This document shows, one piece after another, positions 8,465 to 16,681 of a DNA stretch of 64,000 nt. Origin of the DNA: Planctomycetota bacterium. GTDB taxonomy: Bacteria > Planctomycetota > Phycisphaerae > Phycisphaerales > UBA1924. Position numbers and translations under genes: made by a program. Each line of letters starts with the position of its first letter. The first letter of the stretch is position 1. Location of the stretch: contig JAJRPN010000009.1 in assembly GCA_024280755.1 (NCBI GenBank), positions 19,613 through 83,612 on the forward strand, in the 5' to 3' direction. The notes beneath the pieces are model-generated. The model was not told where the DNA came from. It saw only the letters and a list, made by a program, of their open reading frames with translations, and ran no database searches.

Positions 8465-8938
8465 ATGACCAAGCCAGATCTGACACCAAAGCTCAACGCT
8501 CCCGGAGCCCGTCTGCATTCGCTTGTTGATCAAGCGCAGATTTTGATGGATCAACTCACCGTTCTGTCGGATGGGCAGAGTGAAGCCATCGAGGGCGGCG
8601 ATGTCGCACAGATCGTTGAAATCGTGAGCAAGCGAGACCCGGTTGTTCATGGGCTGGTCAATGTCGGCGAAGAAATCGGTGCATTTATCGAAGATCCAGA
8701 GATGATCGCCAAGGTGAGCGACAACGAGCGATCGAAGGCGATGGCGAGAATCGCATCGATCGAACACGCGATGAAACGATTGCGAGAGCGTGATGCTCAA
8801 GATCAAGTACAGATGAAAGCAACCCGCGACGCGATGGCTGAGCAGTTGTCCAATATGGGGACGAATCAGTCCGCATTGCGTGCCTATTCAGGGCGTCCAA
8901 GCACGCCCAATCCCATTCTTCAAGATCGGCAAGGATGA
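8465..8938 (+). CDS. flgN: FlgN-like flagellar export chaperone
   Basis: A 157-residue all-helical protein with heptad-like patterns over residues 15-125, as in the FlgN/FliT chaperone family that escorts hook-associated proteins FlgK and FlgL to the export gate. Typical family length is 140-160 residues. RDPVVHGLVNVGEEIGAFIE in the middle resembles the FlgN 'K/R-x-P-L-L' stretch. It is the first gene of a flagellar operon, overlapping the kinase start by four bases (ATGA). FlgK/FlgL themselves are not in the window. FlgN sequences diverge strongly, so the assignment rests on length, helices and position. Confidence 0.6.
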   Translation: MTKPDLTPKLNAPGARLHSLVDQAQILMDQLTVLSDGQSEAIEGGDVAQIVEIVSKRDPVVHGLVNVGEEIGAFIEDPEMIAKVSDNERSKAMARIASIEHAMKRLRERDAQDQVQMKATRDAMAEQLSNMGTNQSALRAYSGRPSTPNPILQDRQG

Positions 8939-9948
8939 TCCCTATGGCGCATGCGATAGAAGAGCAGGTTGATCAAGGCACTGATGCGATCGGTGACGGT
9001 CTTTCGACGACAGATCTTGGTGAGCTGATGTCGGCTTTTACAGAGGTGACGACCAAACTCGAACGGACGCACGGGCAGCTTCGATCAGAAGTAAGCCGAT
9101 TAAGCACAGAGTTGCATCAGGCCAATGAGGCGCTCGAACGCTCGCGCCGATTGGCTGCTTTGGGCGAGATGGCTGCTGGGATCTCGCACGAGATCCGCAA
9201 CCCGCTTGGGTCGATCCAGCTCTATGCCAATATGCTTGTCGAAGATCTTTCAGCGATGCCTGAGCAGTGTCAGATTGTTCGAAAAATCGGACGAGCGGTG
9301 CGTGGGCTTGATGAAATTGTTGGCGATGTGCTGACCTTTGCCCGAGAAATGAAGGTGCATTGGCACCCGTGCGAAACATCGGCATTGATCGAGTGTTCGC
9401 TCGAGTTGTGCTGTGCTGAGATCGGCTCGGCTGTGATCCGATCTGATTTAGAGCATGATTCTTTCGAGCTGCTGTGCGATCCAACACTGATCCAACAGGC
9501 ATTGGTCAATATTTTGCGGAACGCTGGCGAAGCCAACCGTGTGGGCGGCGGGCAAGAACTTGTGGTTTCGGTCGAAGCAGTCGTTTTCGAATCAGACAAC
9601 CAGCAGGTCGAAGGCGTGAAGTTTTCGGTATGTGATCAGGGCGATGGGATGCCTGAGAATGTAATCGAACGGATGTTCAATCCATTCTTCACAACCCGCG
9701 ACACGGGCACGGGGTTGGGCTTGGCGATTGTCCATCGGATTATCGAAGCCCATCAAGGCAAGGTAGAAGTAACCAATAACTGTTCGAACAGTGGTTTAAG
9801 CACTAGTTCAGGCAGGGGTGCAACCGTCGAGTTGTATATTCCAAAGACACCTTCGTTGGTGGTCTCACGGAGCGATCAGGCTTTGGAGAGCGCAGAGATC
9901 GTGATCATGCCACAGCGTCAAGCAGTGCAAACTCATGGGGTAAGTTAA
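8935..9948 (+). CDS. Cytosolic histidine kinase of the flagellar sigma-54 pathway (FlrB/AtoS-type)
   Basis: A 337-residue kinase without membrane segments. A coiled coil (residues 36-75) leads to the dimerisation/phosphoacceptor domain with GISHEIRNPLGS (His85). The N box NILRNAGEA, G1 DQGDGMP, F box FNPFFTTRDTGTGLGL and G2 box complete the HATPase domain. It lacks PAS and sensor domains, like FlrB/FleS kinases that sense assembly or cytoplasmic signals. It starts inside the flgN-like gene and its TAA directly abuts the ATG of the regulator, so the partner is almost certainly the next gene. A second ATG at 8944 is possible. Confidence 0.85.
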   Translation: MIPMAHAIEEQVDQGTDAIGDGLSTTDLGELMSAFTEVTTKLERTHGQLRSEVSRLSTELHQANEALERSRRLAALGEMAAGISHEIRNPLGSIQLYANMLVEDLSAMPEQCQIVRKIGRAVRGLDEIVGDVLTFAREMKVHWHPCETSALIECSLELCCAEIGSAVIRSDLEHDSFELLCDPTLIQQALVNILRNAGEANRVGGGQELVVSVEAVVFESDNQQVEGVKFSVCDQGDGMPENVIERMFNPFFTTRDTGTGLGLAIVHRIIEAHQGKVEVTNNCSNSGLSTSSGRGATVELYIPKTPSLVVSRSDQALESAEIVIMPQRQAVQTHGVS

Positions 9949-11526
9949 ATGTCGAAAATGATTCTTGTAGTTGATGACAAAGAAATGATGCGCGACTCGA
10001 TCGGGTCAACACTCACCCGTGCGGGCTTTGGAGTTCGTACCGCGTGCGATGCCAAGTCTGCGCTCAAAGAGATCGCTTCGCGTCGTCCAGATGCGGTGGT
10101 GACCGATCTTAATATGCCAGGCATGACCGGCATCGAACTCGCTGGTGAGATCCAAGAGATCGATGACGATCTCCCTGTGATCCTGATGACCGCGTTTGGA
10201 ACGATCGAAACAGCGGTGCAGGCGATGAAGAACGGTGCATATGATTTTATTACCAAGCCGTTTGAAGGCGATGAACTGATCATCTCGATCAAACGCGCGA
10301 TCTCGCATGCCTCGGTTGTTCGTGAAAATGCGATCCTCAAAGCCAATGTCGGGCGATCGAATCACGCGAATCGTGAAGGGCTGACAGGTTTAGATCGGCT
10401 TATTGGCGACTCGGATGCGATGCGTAAGGTTCGCGAGCAAGTGCGGGCGGTCGCGTCGAGTCATGGGACAGTATTAATCACTGGCGAGAGCGGCGTTGGC
10501 AAGGAAGTCGTTGCCCATGCGGTGCATGATTTGAGCCCTCGTATTGAGTCGCCGTTCCTCGCGGTCAACTGTGCCGCCCTCAACGAGAGTCTGCTCGAAT
10601 CTGAACTTTTCGGGCACGAAAAAGGTGCTTTTACGGGTGCGGACAAGCTCCGTAAGGGGCGATTCGAGCTTGCTGATACCGGCTCGTTGTTGCTTGATGA
10701 GGTGTCGGAAGTGTCGCCTCAGATTCAGGCGAAGCTTTTGCGAGTGCTTCAAGAACGGGCTTTCGAGCGTGTTGGGTCGAGCAAGACGATCGGTGTGGAT
10801 GTGCGAATCATCGCAACAAGCAACCGAGATCTGCCACACGCAGCATCGATGGGTGAGTTCCGACAAGACTTGTTCTATAGGCTCAATGTGCTTCCGATCC
10901 AGATCCCAGCATTGCGAGAACGGCTCGCGGATGTTCCGATTTTGGCGCAATATTTTATTGATCATATCTGTCAACGAGACGGGCGAAAATGTACCCGGTT
11001 TGATGATGGCGCGATTGATCTACTTCGTGGATATCGCTGGCCGGGCAATGTACGCGAGTTGCAAAATATCTGTGAGCGTGCGGTTGTACTCAGCGACAGC
11101 AAGTCAACCACGATCGCTCATACACTGATCGAACCTTGGCTGATGACCTCGCGCCCGATGCCCAAGGCAACGCCTTTGCGTGCTTCGAACATGAACGGCA
11201 ACGCTTCACGAATGGCTGAAGCCAAGCCAATGAATATGCCAAGTGGGGCATCAATGGTGAGCAACGGGTTCAACTCGATGAGTTCATCGAGTGTTGCTGA
11301 ACCCAAGCCAATGGGACAGAGCGGCTTTGAATCTGGACATCAGACGCAGACGCTGCCCGGAGATCGAACCTTGGCAGATCTTGAGCGAGATATGATCGTT
11401 GCGACATTGCAGCGGTTTAACGGCCATCGTCAGAAAACCGCCAAGGCACTTGGGATCGGTGTGCGAACACTTGGGCTCAAGCTCAAGAAGTGGAAAGAAG
11501 AAAGCTTGGTTTCGCCAAACCTTTGA
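9949..11526 (+). CDS. Sigma-54-dependent flagellar response regulator (FlrC/FleR-type)
   Basis: A 525-residue NtrC-family activator. The receiver domain (1-120) has DD at 9-10, the phosphoacceptor Asp53 (TDLNMPG), Thr81 and Lys103. The AAA+ domain has Walker A GESGVGKE near 179, the sigma-54 contact loop GAFTGA at 226-231 and an RRxxL-type RYR/WPGNVREL segment. A low-complexity Met/Ser-rich linker (about 400-465) precedes a Fis-type helix-turn-helix (RQKTAKALGIGVRTLGLKLKK). It should open sigma-54 promoters; two good ones are at 11560-11574 and 13000-13014, the first only 34 bases past its stop. Confidence 0.9.
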   Translation: MSKMILVVDDKEMMRDSIGSTLTRAGFGVRTACDAKSALKEIASRRPDAVVTDLNMPGMTGIELAGEIQEIDDDLPVILMTAFGTIETAVQAMKNGAYDFITKPFEGDELIISIKRAISHASVVRENAILKANVGRSNHANREGLTGLDRLIGDSDAMRKVREQVRAVASSHGTVLITGESGVGKEVVAHAVHDLSPRIESPFLAVNCAALNESLLESELFGHEKGAFTGADKLRKGRFELADTGSLLLDEVSEVSPQIQAKLLRVLQERAFERVGSSKTIGVDVRIIATSNRDLPHAASMGEFRQDLFYRLNVLPIQIPALRERLADVPILAQYFIDHICQRDGRKCTRFDDGAIDLLRGYRWPGNVRELQNICERAVVLSDSKSTTIAHTLIEPWLMTSRPMPKATPLRASNMNGNASRMAEAKPMNMPSGASMVSNGFNSMSSSSVAEPKPMGQSGFESGHQTQTLPGDRTLADLERDMIVATLQRFNGHRQKTAKALGIGVRTLGLKLKKWKEESLVSPNL

Positions 11527-11559
11527 GGCTGAGCAGGTTATTGAGCCGGTGAGAGCGGT

Positions 11560-11574
11560 TGGTATGGGCTTTGC
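11560..11574 (+). promoter_or_regulatory. Sigma-54 promoter for flgB-flgC-fliE
   Basis: TGGTATGGGCTTTGC matches the -24/-12 consensus TGGCACG-N4-TTGC at nine of eleven fixed positions, with the invariant GG-N10-GC spacing. The start site would be near 11586, 13 bases before the flgB ATG. The sigma-54 activator gene ends just upstream. Confidence 0.7.
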
Positions 11575-11598
11575 GAAAGGCCGTAGTGGAGTACGATA

Positions 11599-12039
11599 AT
11601 GGGCATTAGCGATCTATCAACATCTGGAGCCATGCCAACATTGGAAAAGATGTTCCTGTTCGCTGGGCAGCGCCAAAGGCTGATCGCCAACAACATCGCC
11701 AATATCGACACGCCGGGCTTTCAGAGTTCGGATGTTGATCCCAAAGATTTCCAGAAGATGCTCGGGGAGGCGATCGATTCTCGGCGGACAAAGAACGGGG
11801 GGGCGTTTGGTGAAATCGAACTCAAACGCAACAGTTTGGTACACATGCGAGGCTCGCAGATGATCCTCAATCCTGTGTCATCTGGCACGGGCGGGGCGTT
11901 TCATGATGGGAATGATCGAGATCTCGAAAAGTTGATGCAGCAGTTGGTTGAAAACGCATCAACATTTCGGATTGCAGCAGATTTGATGCGAAAAAGTCAG
12001 TCTCAGCTCAAACTCGCAATTGGTCAGCGTGTGCTCTAA
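11599..12039 (+). CDS. flgB: Flagellar proximal rod protein FlgB
   Basis: A 146-residue rod protein. The N-terminal NNIANIDTPGFQ (residues 33-44) is the hallmark of axial proteins, and the C-terminal helix (MRKSQSQLKLAIGQRVL) pairs with the N-terminal one in the assembled rod. FlgB is exported by the type III apparatus and forms the proximal rod together with FlgC and FlgF on the MS ring. It heads flgB-flgC-fliE, which is driven by the sigma-54 promoter 25 bases upstream. Length is normal (about 130-150). Confidence 0.93.
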   Translation: MGISDLSTSGAMPTLEKMFLFAGQRQRLIANNIANIDTPGFQSSDVDPKDFQKMLGEAIDSRRTKNGGAFGEIELKRNSLVHMRGSQMILNPVSSGTGGAFHDGNDRDLEKLMQQLVENASTFRIAADLMRKSQSQLKLAIGQRVL

Positions 12040-12069
12040 GAGGCTTCTCTAAAAAGGATAGGATGAACA

Positions 12070-12471
12070 ATGTACGGCTCACTCGATATCTCAACTTCAG
12101 GCATGATCGCACAACGCACGCGGATGGCTGTGATCGCCTCAAATATTGCCAATGTGAATACACTCGAAAACGCCAAAGGCGAATATGATCCGTACCTTCG
12201 CCGATCGGTGATGCTCTCGGCAGATAGCGGCGATGGGCAAGGGCTCGGGGTTCGTGTTTCGGATATTCAGATCGAGGCGGGTGCTTTGCGTCAGGCGTAT
12301 CGTCCGAGTCATCCGCATGCCGACGCCAATGGGTATATTAATGTGCCCGATATCGATACAACCAGTGAATGGGTGAACGGCCTCGAGGCTTCGCGGGCGT
12401 ATGAGGCCAATGTTGTTGCAGCCGAAGCGACCAAAAGCATGTTGGCCCAGGCGTTGCGTTTGTTGGCTTAG
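12070..12471 (+). CDS. flgC: Flagellar proximal rod protein FlgC
   Basis: A 133-residue axial protein. DISTSGMIAQRTRMAVIASNIANVN gives the bacterial rod signature (N-terminal helix plus SNIANVNT), followed by EYDPYLRRSVML, and the C-terminal WVNGLEASRAYEANVVAAEATKSM is the flagellar basal-body rod C-terminal region. FlgC polymerises with FlgB in the proximal rod. It lies 30 bases after flgB and 69 before fliE, in the classic order. Confidence 0.93.
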   Translation: MYGSLDISTSGMIAQRTRMAVIASNIANVNTLENAKGEYDPYLRRSVMLSADSGDGQGLGVRVSDIQIEAGALRQAYRPSHPHADANGYINVPDIDTTSEWVNGLEASRAYEANVVAAEATKSMLAQALRLLA

Positions 12472-12540
12472 TGTGCTATCTTCTTTACGAACCAATCTTG
12501 TCTTCTTGATCAACAGGACTCTTGACGAACGGAACCAACT

Positions 12541-12855
12541 ATGAGCGACCCACTCGGATTCATTTCAGGCGCGGCTAATGCGAATCGATTACCTGCTGCG
12601 GGTTTAGGACAATCCAAGCCAGCGAATGGGCAAGGCCCAAACTTTAAGTCGCTGCTGATGGAGAACTTGAATCAAGTCAACGCGATGCAAGCGGACGCGG
12701 GCAAGGCAACCGAAGACTTGATGACCGGTAAGCGGAACGATCTTGAAGGCGTAATCGCAGCGACCGAGAAGGCCGATACGGCGTTCAAGATGCTCCAAGC
12801 AATGCGCAATCAGGTCATGGAAGCGTATGAAGAAGTCAAGCAGATGAGAGTCTGA
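12541..12855 (+). CDS. fliE: Flagellar hook-basal body protein FliE
   Basis: A 104-residue protein that joins the MS ring to the rod. The conserved C-terminal half (ANGQGPNFKSLLMENLNQVNAMQADAG, then EKADTAFKMLQAMRNQVMEAYEEVKQMRV) has the typical two helices, and the ending matches the family. Length is normal. It is the last gene of the flgB operon; a terminator follows. Confidence 0.9.
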   Translation: MSDPLGFISGAANANRLPAAGLGQSKPANGQGPNFKSLLMENLNQVNAMQADAGKATEDLMTGKRNDLEGVIAATEKADTAFKMLQAMRNQVMEAYEEVKQMRV

Positions 12856-12881
12856 TCGAAGGCTAAAACAAGAGATACATG

Positions 12882-12903
12882 CCGAGCATTGCTCGGTTTT
12901 TTT
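12882..12903 (+). terminator. Terminator after fliE
   Basis: CCGAG (12883-12887) and CTCGG (12892-12896) flank a 5-base loop that can close by two further pairs, followed by seven T. It separates the flgB operon from the fliF operon, which has its own sigma-54 promoter. Confidence 0.75.
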
Positions 12904-12999
12904 ATAGATGTGCGCAAGTCCTGCATGCCTCAATATTCCGCAAAAAAGTATAACTGTGTTGTGATGCTCAGCGCACACATCGGCCGATGATGCCTTCAC

Positions 13000-13014
13000 T
13001 GGCGCGGTTCTCGC
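13000..13014 (+). promoter_or_regulatory. Sigma-54 promoter for the fliF operon
   Basis: TGGCGCGGTTCTCGC matches TGGCACG-N4-TTGC at nine of eleven fixed positions, with exact GG-N10-GC spacing. The start site would be near 13026, about 40 bases before the fliF ATG, leaving room for the AGGAGG ribosome site at 13050-13055. A GCCGATGA box at 12983-12990 lies just upstream but has no -35 partner. Confidence 0.72.
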
Positions 13015-13065
13015 GTGCTAGGGGTGCAAGGATTGCGCCCGTTCGTGGCAGGAGGCCCAAGAGCG

Positions 13066-14769
13066 ATGGATCAAGTACGCCAAGCAATGGCAAACATTCA
13101 ACAGCAGGTCGGCAAGATGACCGCCTCGCAGAAGCTTTTGCTCGCGTCGCTTTCGGTTATCGCGGTCATGACCCTCTTTCTAGTCTCTCAATACGCAGCC
13201 AAGCCCGCGATGGTCAATCTGATGGCGATCGATGGGCAGGTCGATACTGTCCGCTCGCTTCAAATGGGTGGCTTCGATGTGCAGATGGTCGACGGGCAGG
13301 TTGTGGTGCCTCAGGGGCAGCAACGCTTAGCGATCTCTTATCTCGCAGAAACCGGGCAACTGCCAGGCGATACGACTTTGCTCTTTGGGAACCTGGTCGG
13401 GTCTCAAGATTGGAAAGCTTCGAGTGCGCAGCATCGTCAGCAGTTTAATATCGCGAAACAGAATGAACTCGCGCTCACCCTTTCGGGCTTTGGCTCTATT
13501 AAAAAGGCGAGTGTGATTCTTGATATCCCGATGGCTTCTGGGCTTGGGCGGGCCTCTCGGTCGGCGACAGCATCGGTGACTCTGTTTACGAGTTCGGGGG
13601 GGGCTGTGTCTCAAGCACTTGTAGACTCCGTTGCTCAAATGGTTTCAGGTGCGGTATCAGGATTGTCGCCGAGCAGCGTGCAGGTTATTGATGGAACCAA
13701 TGGCCGGGCCCGGCGAGTGACCGATGAGAGTTCGCGTTCATCGGGGCGATATCTTGAGTATGCAACCGAAGTTGAAAAGCATACACAGCAGAAGATCGAA
13801 TCGATGTTCGGGCATATCCCAGGCGTGATTGTCTCGGTGACAGCACAAGTCGATATCACGGCGGTGCAGTCTTCAGAAAGCTTCTACATGCCCAAGGGCG
13901 AAGGTTCGATCTCGGCGATCGCCAGCGAGACAACAAACACCAATAACTCTAAGCAGGCGAGCCGAGGCTCGGAGCCAGGAGTGCGATCGAATCAAACCGC
14001 ATCAATCAATACCGGCGGCGGGTCTGGGACATCAACCGAAACCGAGACTGGCGAGACGACATTTCAAAACGCATTCGGTCAACGAACAAAGAGCGTTGCT
14101 GATCCTCGGGGGATGCCTACAAAGGTGAATGCTTCAGTGATTTTTCCGCAGGAATATATCCAAGGGATTATCGCCAGCACACGCCCTGTTGTTGAAGGCG
14201 AAGAGCCAGCCCCGGTCACCAAAGAAGAAGCAGAAGAGTTTTTTAGACTTGAGAAAGTTATCTTTGAGAATCTGATTCAGCCTCACCTTGTTGGCATCGG
14301 AGCCAATGGCGTAATCACGCAGGGGAGCCTGATGATTTCGATGGCTCCGATTGGAACATCGTTGATCCAGGGCGGGGTCATGCAAGGCGGCGGCGGGTTC
14401 ATGAGTTCACTCACTGGCGGCAGTGGAAGCGGGGCCCTCGGGTCATCAAGCAAGTTGATTGAAACCGTACTCGTTGGCGTCCTTGCAGTTGTTTCGCTCG
14501 GGATGATGGCGATGATGGTCAAGCGATCGAGCAATAAGATCGAGTTGCCAAGCGCACAAGATCTTGTTGGCGTCCCGCCGCACCTCGAATCCGCCGGCGA
14601 TATTGTTGGTGAAGCGAGCGAGGGCGAGCATGTGATGACCGGGATCGAGATCGATGATCAGTTGATCGAGGTTCAGCAGATTCGCGAGCAGGTCGCCGAG
14701 TTGATCAAGCAAGATCCAGAATCCGCAGCCGGGCTCGTCGAGCGTTGGGCTGAACATGTTGAAGTGTGA
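13066..14769 (+). CDS. fliF: Flagellar MS-ring protein FliF
   Basis: A 567-residue ring protein starting at ATG 13066 behind AGGAGG; an upstream in-frame start at 13015 would place the sigma-54 promoter inside the gene. The first membrane helix is near residues 25-45, the ring-building motifs (YLAETGQLPGD; QHRQQFNIAKQNELALTLSGF; ATVTLF-like SVTLFTSSGG) follow, and a Gly/Ser/Thr-rich periplasmic loop precedes the second membrane helix (about 470-490). The C-terminal tail (VAELIKQDPESAAGLVERW) matches the FliG-binding peptide. FliF forms the export gate housing and motor base. Confidence 0.93.
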   Translation: MDQVRQAMANIQQQVGKMTASQKLLLASLSVIAVMTLFLVSQYAAKPAMVNLMAIDGQVDTVRSLQMGGFDVQMVDGQVVVPQGQQRLAISYLAETGQLPGDTTLLFGNLVGSQDWKASSAQHRQQFNIAKQNELALTLSGFGSIKKASVILDIPMASGLGRASRSATASVTLFTSSGGAVSQALVDSVAQMVSGAVSGLSPSSVQVIDGTNGRARRVTDESSRSSGRYLEYATEVEKHTQQKIESMFGHIPGVIVSVTAQVDITAVQSSESFYMPKGEGSISAIASETTNTNNSKQASRGSEPGVRSNQTASINTGGGSGTSTETETGETTFQNAFGQRTKSVADPRGMPTKVNASVIFPQEYIQGIIASTRPVVEGEEPAPVTKEEAEEFFRLEKVIFENLIQPHLVGIGANGVITQGSLMISMAPIGTSLIQGGVMQGGGGFMSSLTGGSGSGALGSSSKLIETVLVGVLAVVSLGMMAMMVKRSSNKIELPSAQDLVGVPPHLESAGDIVGEASEGEHVMTGIEIDDQLIEVQQIREQVAELIKQDPESAAGLVERWAEHVEV

Positions 14770-14797
14770 GTGAATACGAGGTCTCAAGAAGTAAGAT

Positions 14798-15835
14798 ATG
14801 GCACGCAAAGTAAACGAATCCATTTCAAATGACATCAGCGAGATTGATGGAGTCACCAAGGCTGCAATTCTCATGCTCGCTATTGGCTCCGATCCGGCTG
14901 CCGATGTGCTTCGTCACATGGGCTCAGATAAAGTGGAAGAGGTTACGCGTGAACTCGCCAGCCTAGGGCGTGTGTCCGATGAACTTCAAAATGCGGTGAT
15001 TGAAGAGTTTTACAACATCTCGATCGCGACGCAGTATGCCAATGAAGGATCGCTTTCATACGCCAAAACGCTCTTGCAAAACTCGCTCGATCCTGGTGTG
15101 GCCGAGCGCCTGCTTTCGCAGATCCAAACCCAGGTGCAAAAAACACCATTTAGTTTTTTACAGCGGGCCGAGTCTGACAACTTGCTCACCTTTATTCAAG
15201 AAGAGCATCCCCAGACGATCGCGTTGATCTTGTGCCATCTTTCGCATCATAAAGCCTCCGAGATTCTCATTGGTTTGGCGATGGAAAAGCAGCTCGAAGT
15301 GATTAAGCGAATCGCCAACATGGAACAAACAAACCCAGAGGTGATCCGCGAAGTCGAGCAAGGGCTTGAGAGCCGATTGAGCAACATGCTCATGCAAAGC
15401 ATGGAAAAAGCGGGCGGCGTGCCGACGGTTTCAGAGATCCTCAACTTGGCCGATCGTGCGACCGAAAAGACGATCATGGAAGGGCTCGAATCGGACGATC
15501 CTGATCTAGTCGAAGAAATCCGCAGGTTGATGTTTGTGTTCGAAGATATCAAGCTTGTCAACGACAAGGGCATCCAAGCAGTACTCAAAGAGGTCGAGAA
15601 CGACGAACTCTCCCTCGCGCTCAAGACTGCATCCCAACAGTTGCAGCAGAAGATTTTTACCAATATGTCCGAGCGAGCAGCTGCGATGGTGCAAGAAGAT
15701 ATGGAGTTCATGGGTCCGGTCCGAGTTTCCGATGTCGAAGCTTCCCAGCAACGGATTGTCGATATTGTCCGTCGTCTCGAAGAGTCTGGCGATGTGATCA
15801 TCGAAGGACGCGGCGGCGATTCAGAAATGGTTTGA
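14798..15835 (+). CDS. fliG: Flagellar motor switch protein FliG
   Basis: A 345-residue switch protein of normal length. Residues 15-110 form the FliF-binding domain; EEHPQTIALILCHL (about 128-141) is the middle-domain EHPQ-T-A motif that contacts FliM; the C-terminal domain has MFVFEDIKLVNDKGIQAVLKEV and the charged motor residues of the torque helix in the NMSERAAAMVQEDMEFMGPVRVSDVE region. FliG touches the MotAB stator and makes torque. It follows fliF by 28 bases. Its usual partner FliM is not encoded in this window. Confidence 0.95.
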   Translation: MARKVNESISNDISEIDGVTKAAILMLAIGSDPAADVLRHMGSDKVEEVTRELASLGRVSDELQNAVIEEFYNISIATQYANEGSLSYAKTLLQNSLDPGVAERLLSQIQTQVQKTPFSFLQRAESDNLLTFIQEEHPQTIALILCHLSHHKASEILIGLAMEKQLEVIKRIANMEQTNPEVIREVEQGLESRLSNMLMQSMEKAGGVPTVSEILNLADRATEKTIMEGLESDDPDLVEEIRRLMFVFEDIKLVNDKGIQAVLKEVENDELSLALKTASQQLQQKIFTNMSERAAAMVQEDMEFMGPVRVSDVEASQQRIVDIVRRLEESGDVIIEGRGGDSEMV

Positions 15836-15886
15836 TCCTTGATCAATGTGTTGGTGGGGTGAGAAGTTGTATACGGAGCAGGCACG

Positions 15887-16681
15887 ATGGGATTGATCAA
15901 ACGCGCAGACATCGAAGACTACACACGCGACGCGTATGTGATGGATCTGGCAGATCTCGAAAAGCGAGGGCGCGCGGTTGTTGATGCTGCAAATGCAGAG
16001 GCACAAAGCATCTTGAACCTTGCCAACGCTAAGCGAAAACAGCTCATCGCTTCAGCAGAAAAAGAGGGCTACGACAAAGGGCACCGTGATGGATATGAGC
16101 AGGGCTACATCGATGGTGTGGTCAACGGCGTAGAAGATGCCAAAAAAGATCGAACCGAAGTGCTTGATCAGCTGATGGAGATCTGGACTTCTCAACTTGA
16201 TGCGTTTGAAAATCAACGAGATGCGATGCTCGAACAGGCTCGCACGCAAGTTGTTGAACTGGGCGCATTGATCGCTCAGCGTGTCACCAAGCGAATCGTT
16301 GAACTTGATCCAACTGTTGTAATCAAGCAGATGGAATCTGTCCTCTCGAATGTTACCGAATCGACCAGGCTCGTTATCGCGGTGCATCCTGATGATATCG
16401 GAATGGCTCAAGAAGCATTGCCCAAGCTCATCGAACGCTTTGCGACTTGTGAACATGCCCAAGTGGTCACCGATGCAACAATCAAGCAAGGATCATGTGT
16501 GACAAGAACAGCGACCGGGGGCGTGATTGATGCGAGCATCTCGACACAGCTCGATCGGATTCTCGATGCACTCTTGCCGCGTATAGAGATTGCCGATGCT
16601 CCTGCGGAAGAGGATACGGAATCACAGGACAATGATGCAAAAAATAATGCAAGTCACGATGCGAAAGAAGATGCAGCATGA
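15887..16681 (+). CDS. fliH: Flagellar assembly protein FliH
   Basis: A 264-residue FliH/YscL-type regulator of the export ATPase. A Glu/Lys/Gly-rich segment with GYDKGHRDGYEQGYIDGVVNG (residues 63-83, a GxxxG-type glycine repeat typical of FliH) precedes the V/A-ATPase subunit-E-like C-terminal domain (LIAQRVTKRIVELDPTVV through GGVIDASISTQLDRILDAL). It should bind FliI and dock it at the C ring. Its end overlaps fliI by four bases (ATGA). A short acidic/Asn tail follows the domain. Confidence 0.85.
   Translation: MGLIKRADIEDYTRDAYVMDLADLEKRGRAVVDAANAEAQSILNLANAKRKQLIASAEKEGYDKGHRDGYEQGYIDGVVNGVEDAKKDRTEVLDQLMEIWTSQLDAFENQRDAMLEQARTQVVELGALIAQRVTKRIVELDPTVVIKQMESVLSNVTESTRLVIAVHPDDIGMAQEALPKLIERFATCEHAQVVTDATIKQGSCVTRTATGGVIDASISTQLDRILDALLPRIEIADAPAEEDTESQDNDAKNNASHDAKEDAA

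Noticed and set aside
13015..13065. Upstream start of FliF at 13015.
   Set aside because: It would place the sigma-54 promoter at the edge of the coding sequence and add 17 non-conserved residues; ATG 13066 has AGGAGG.
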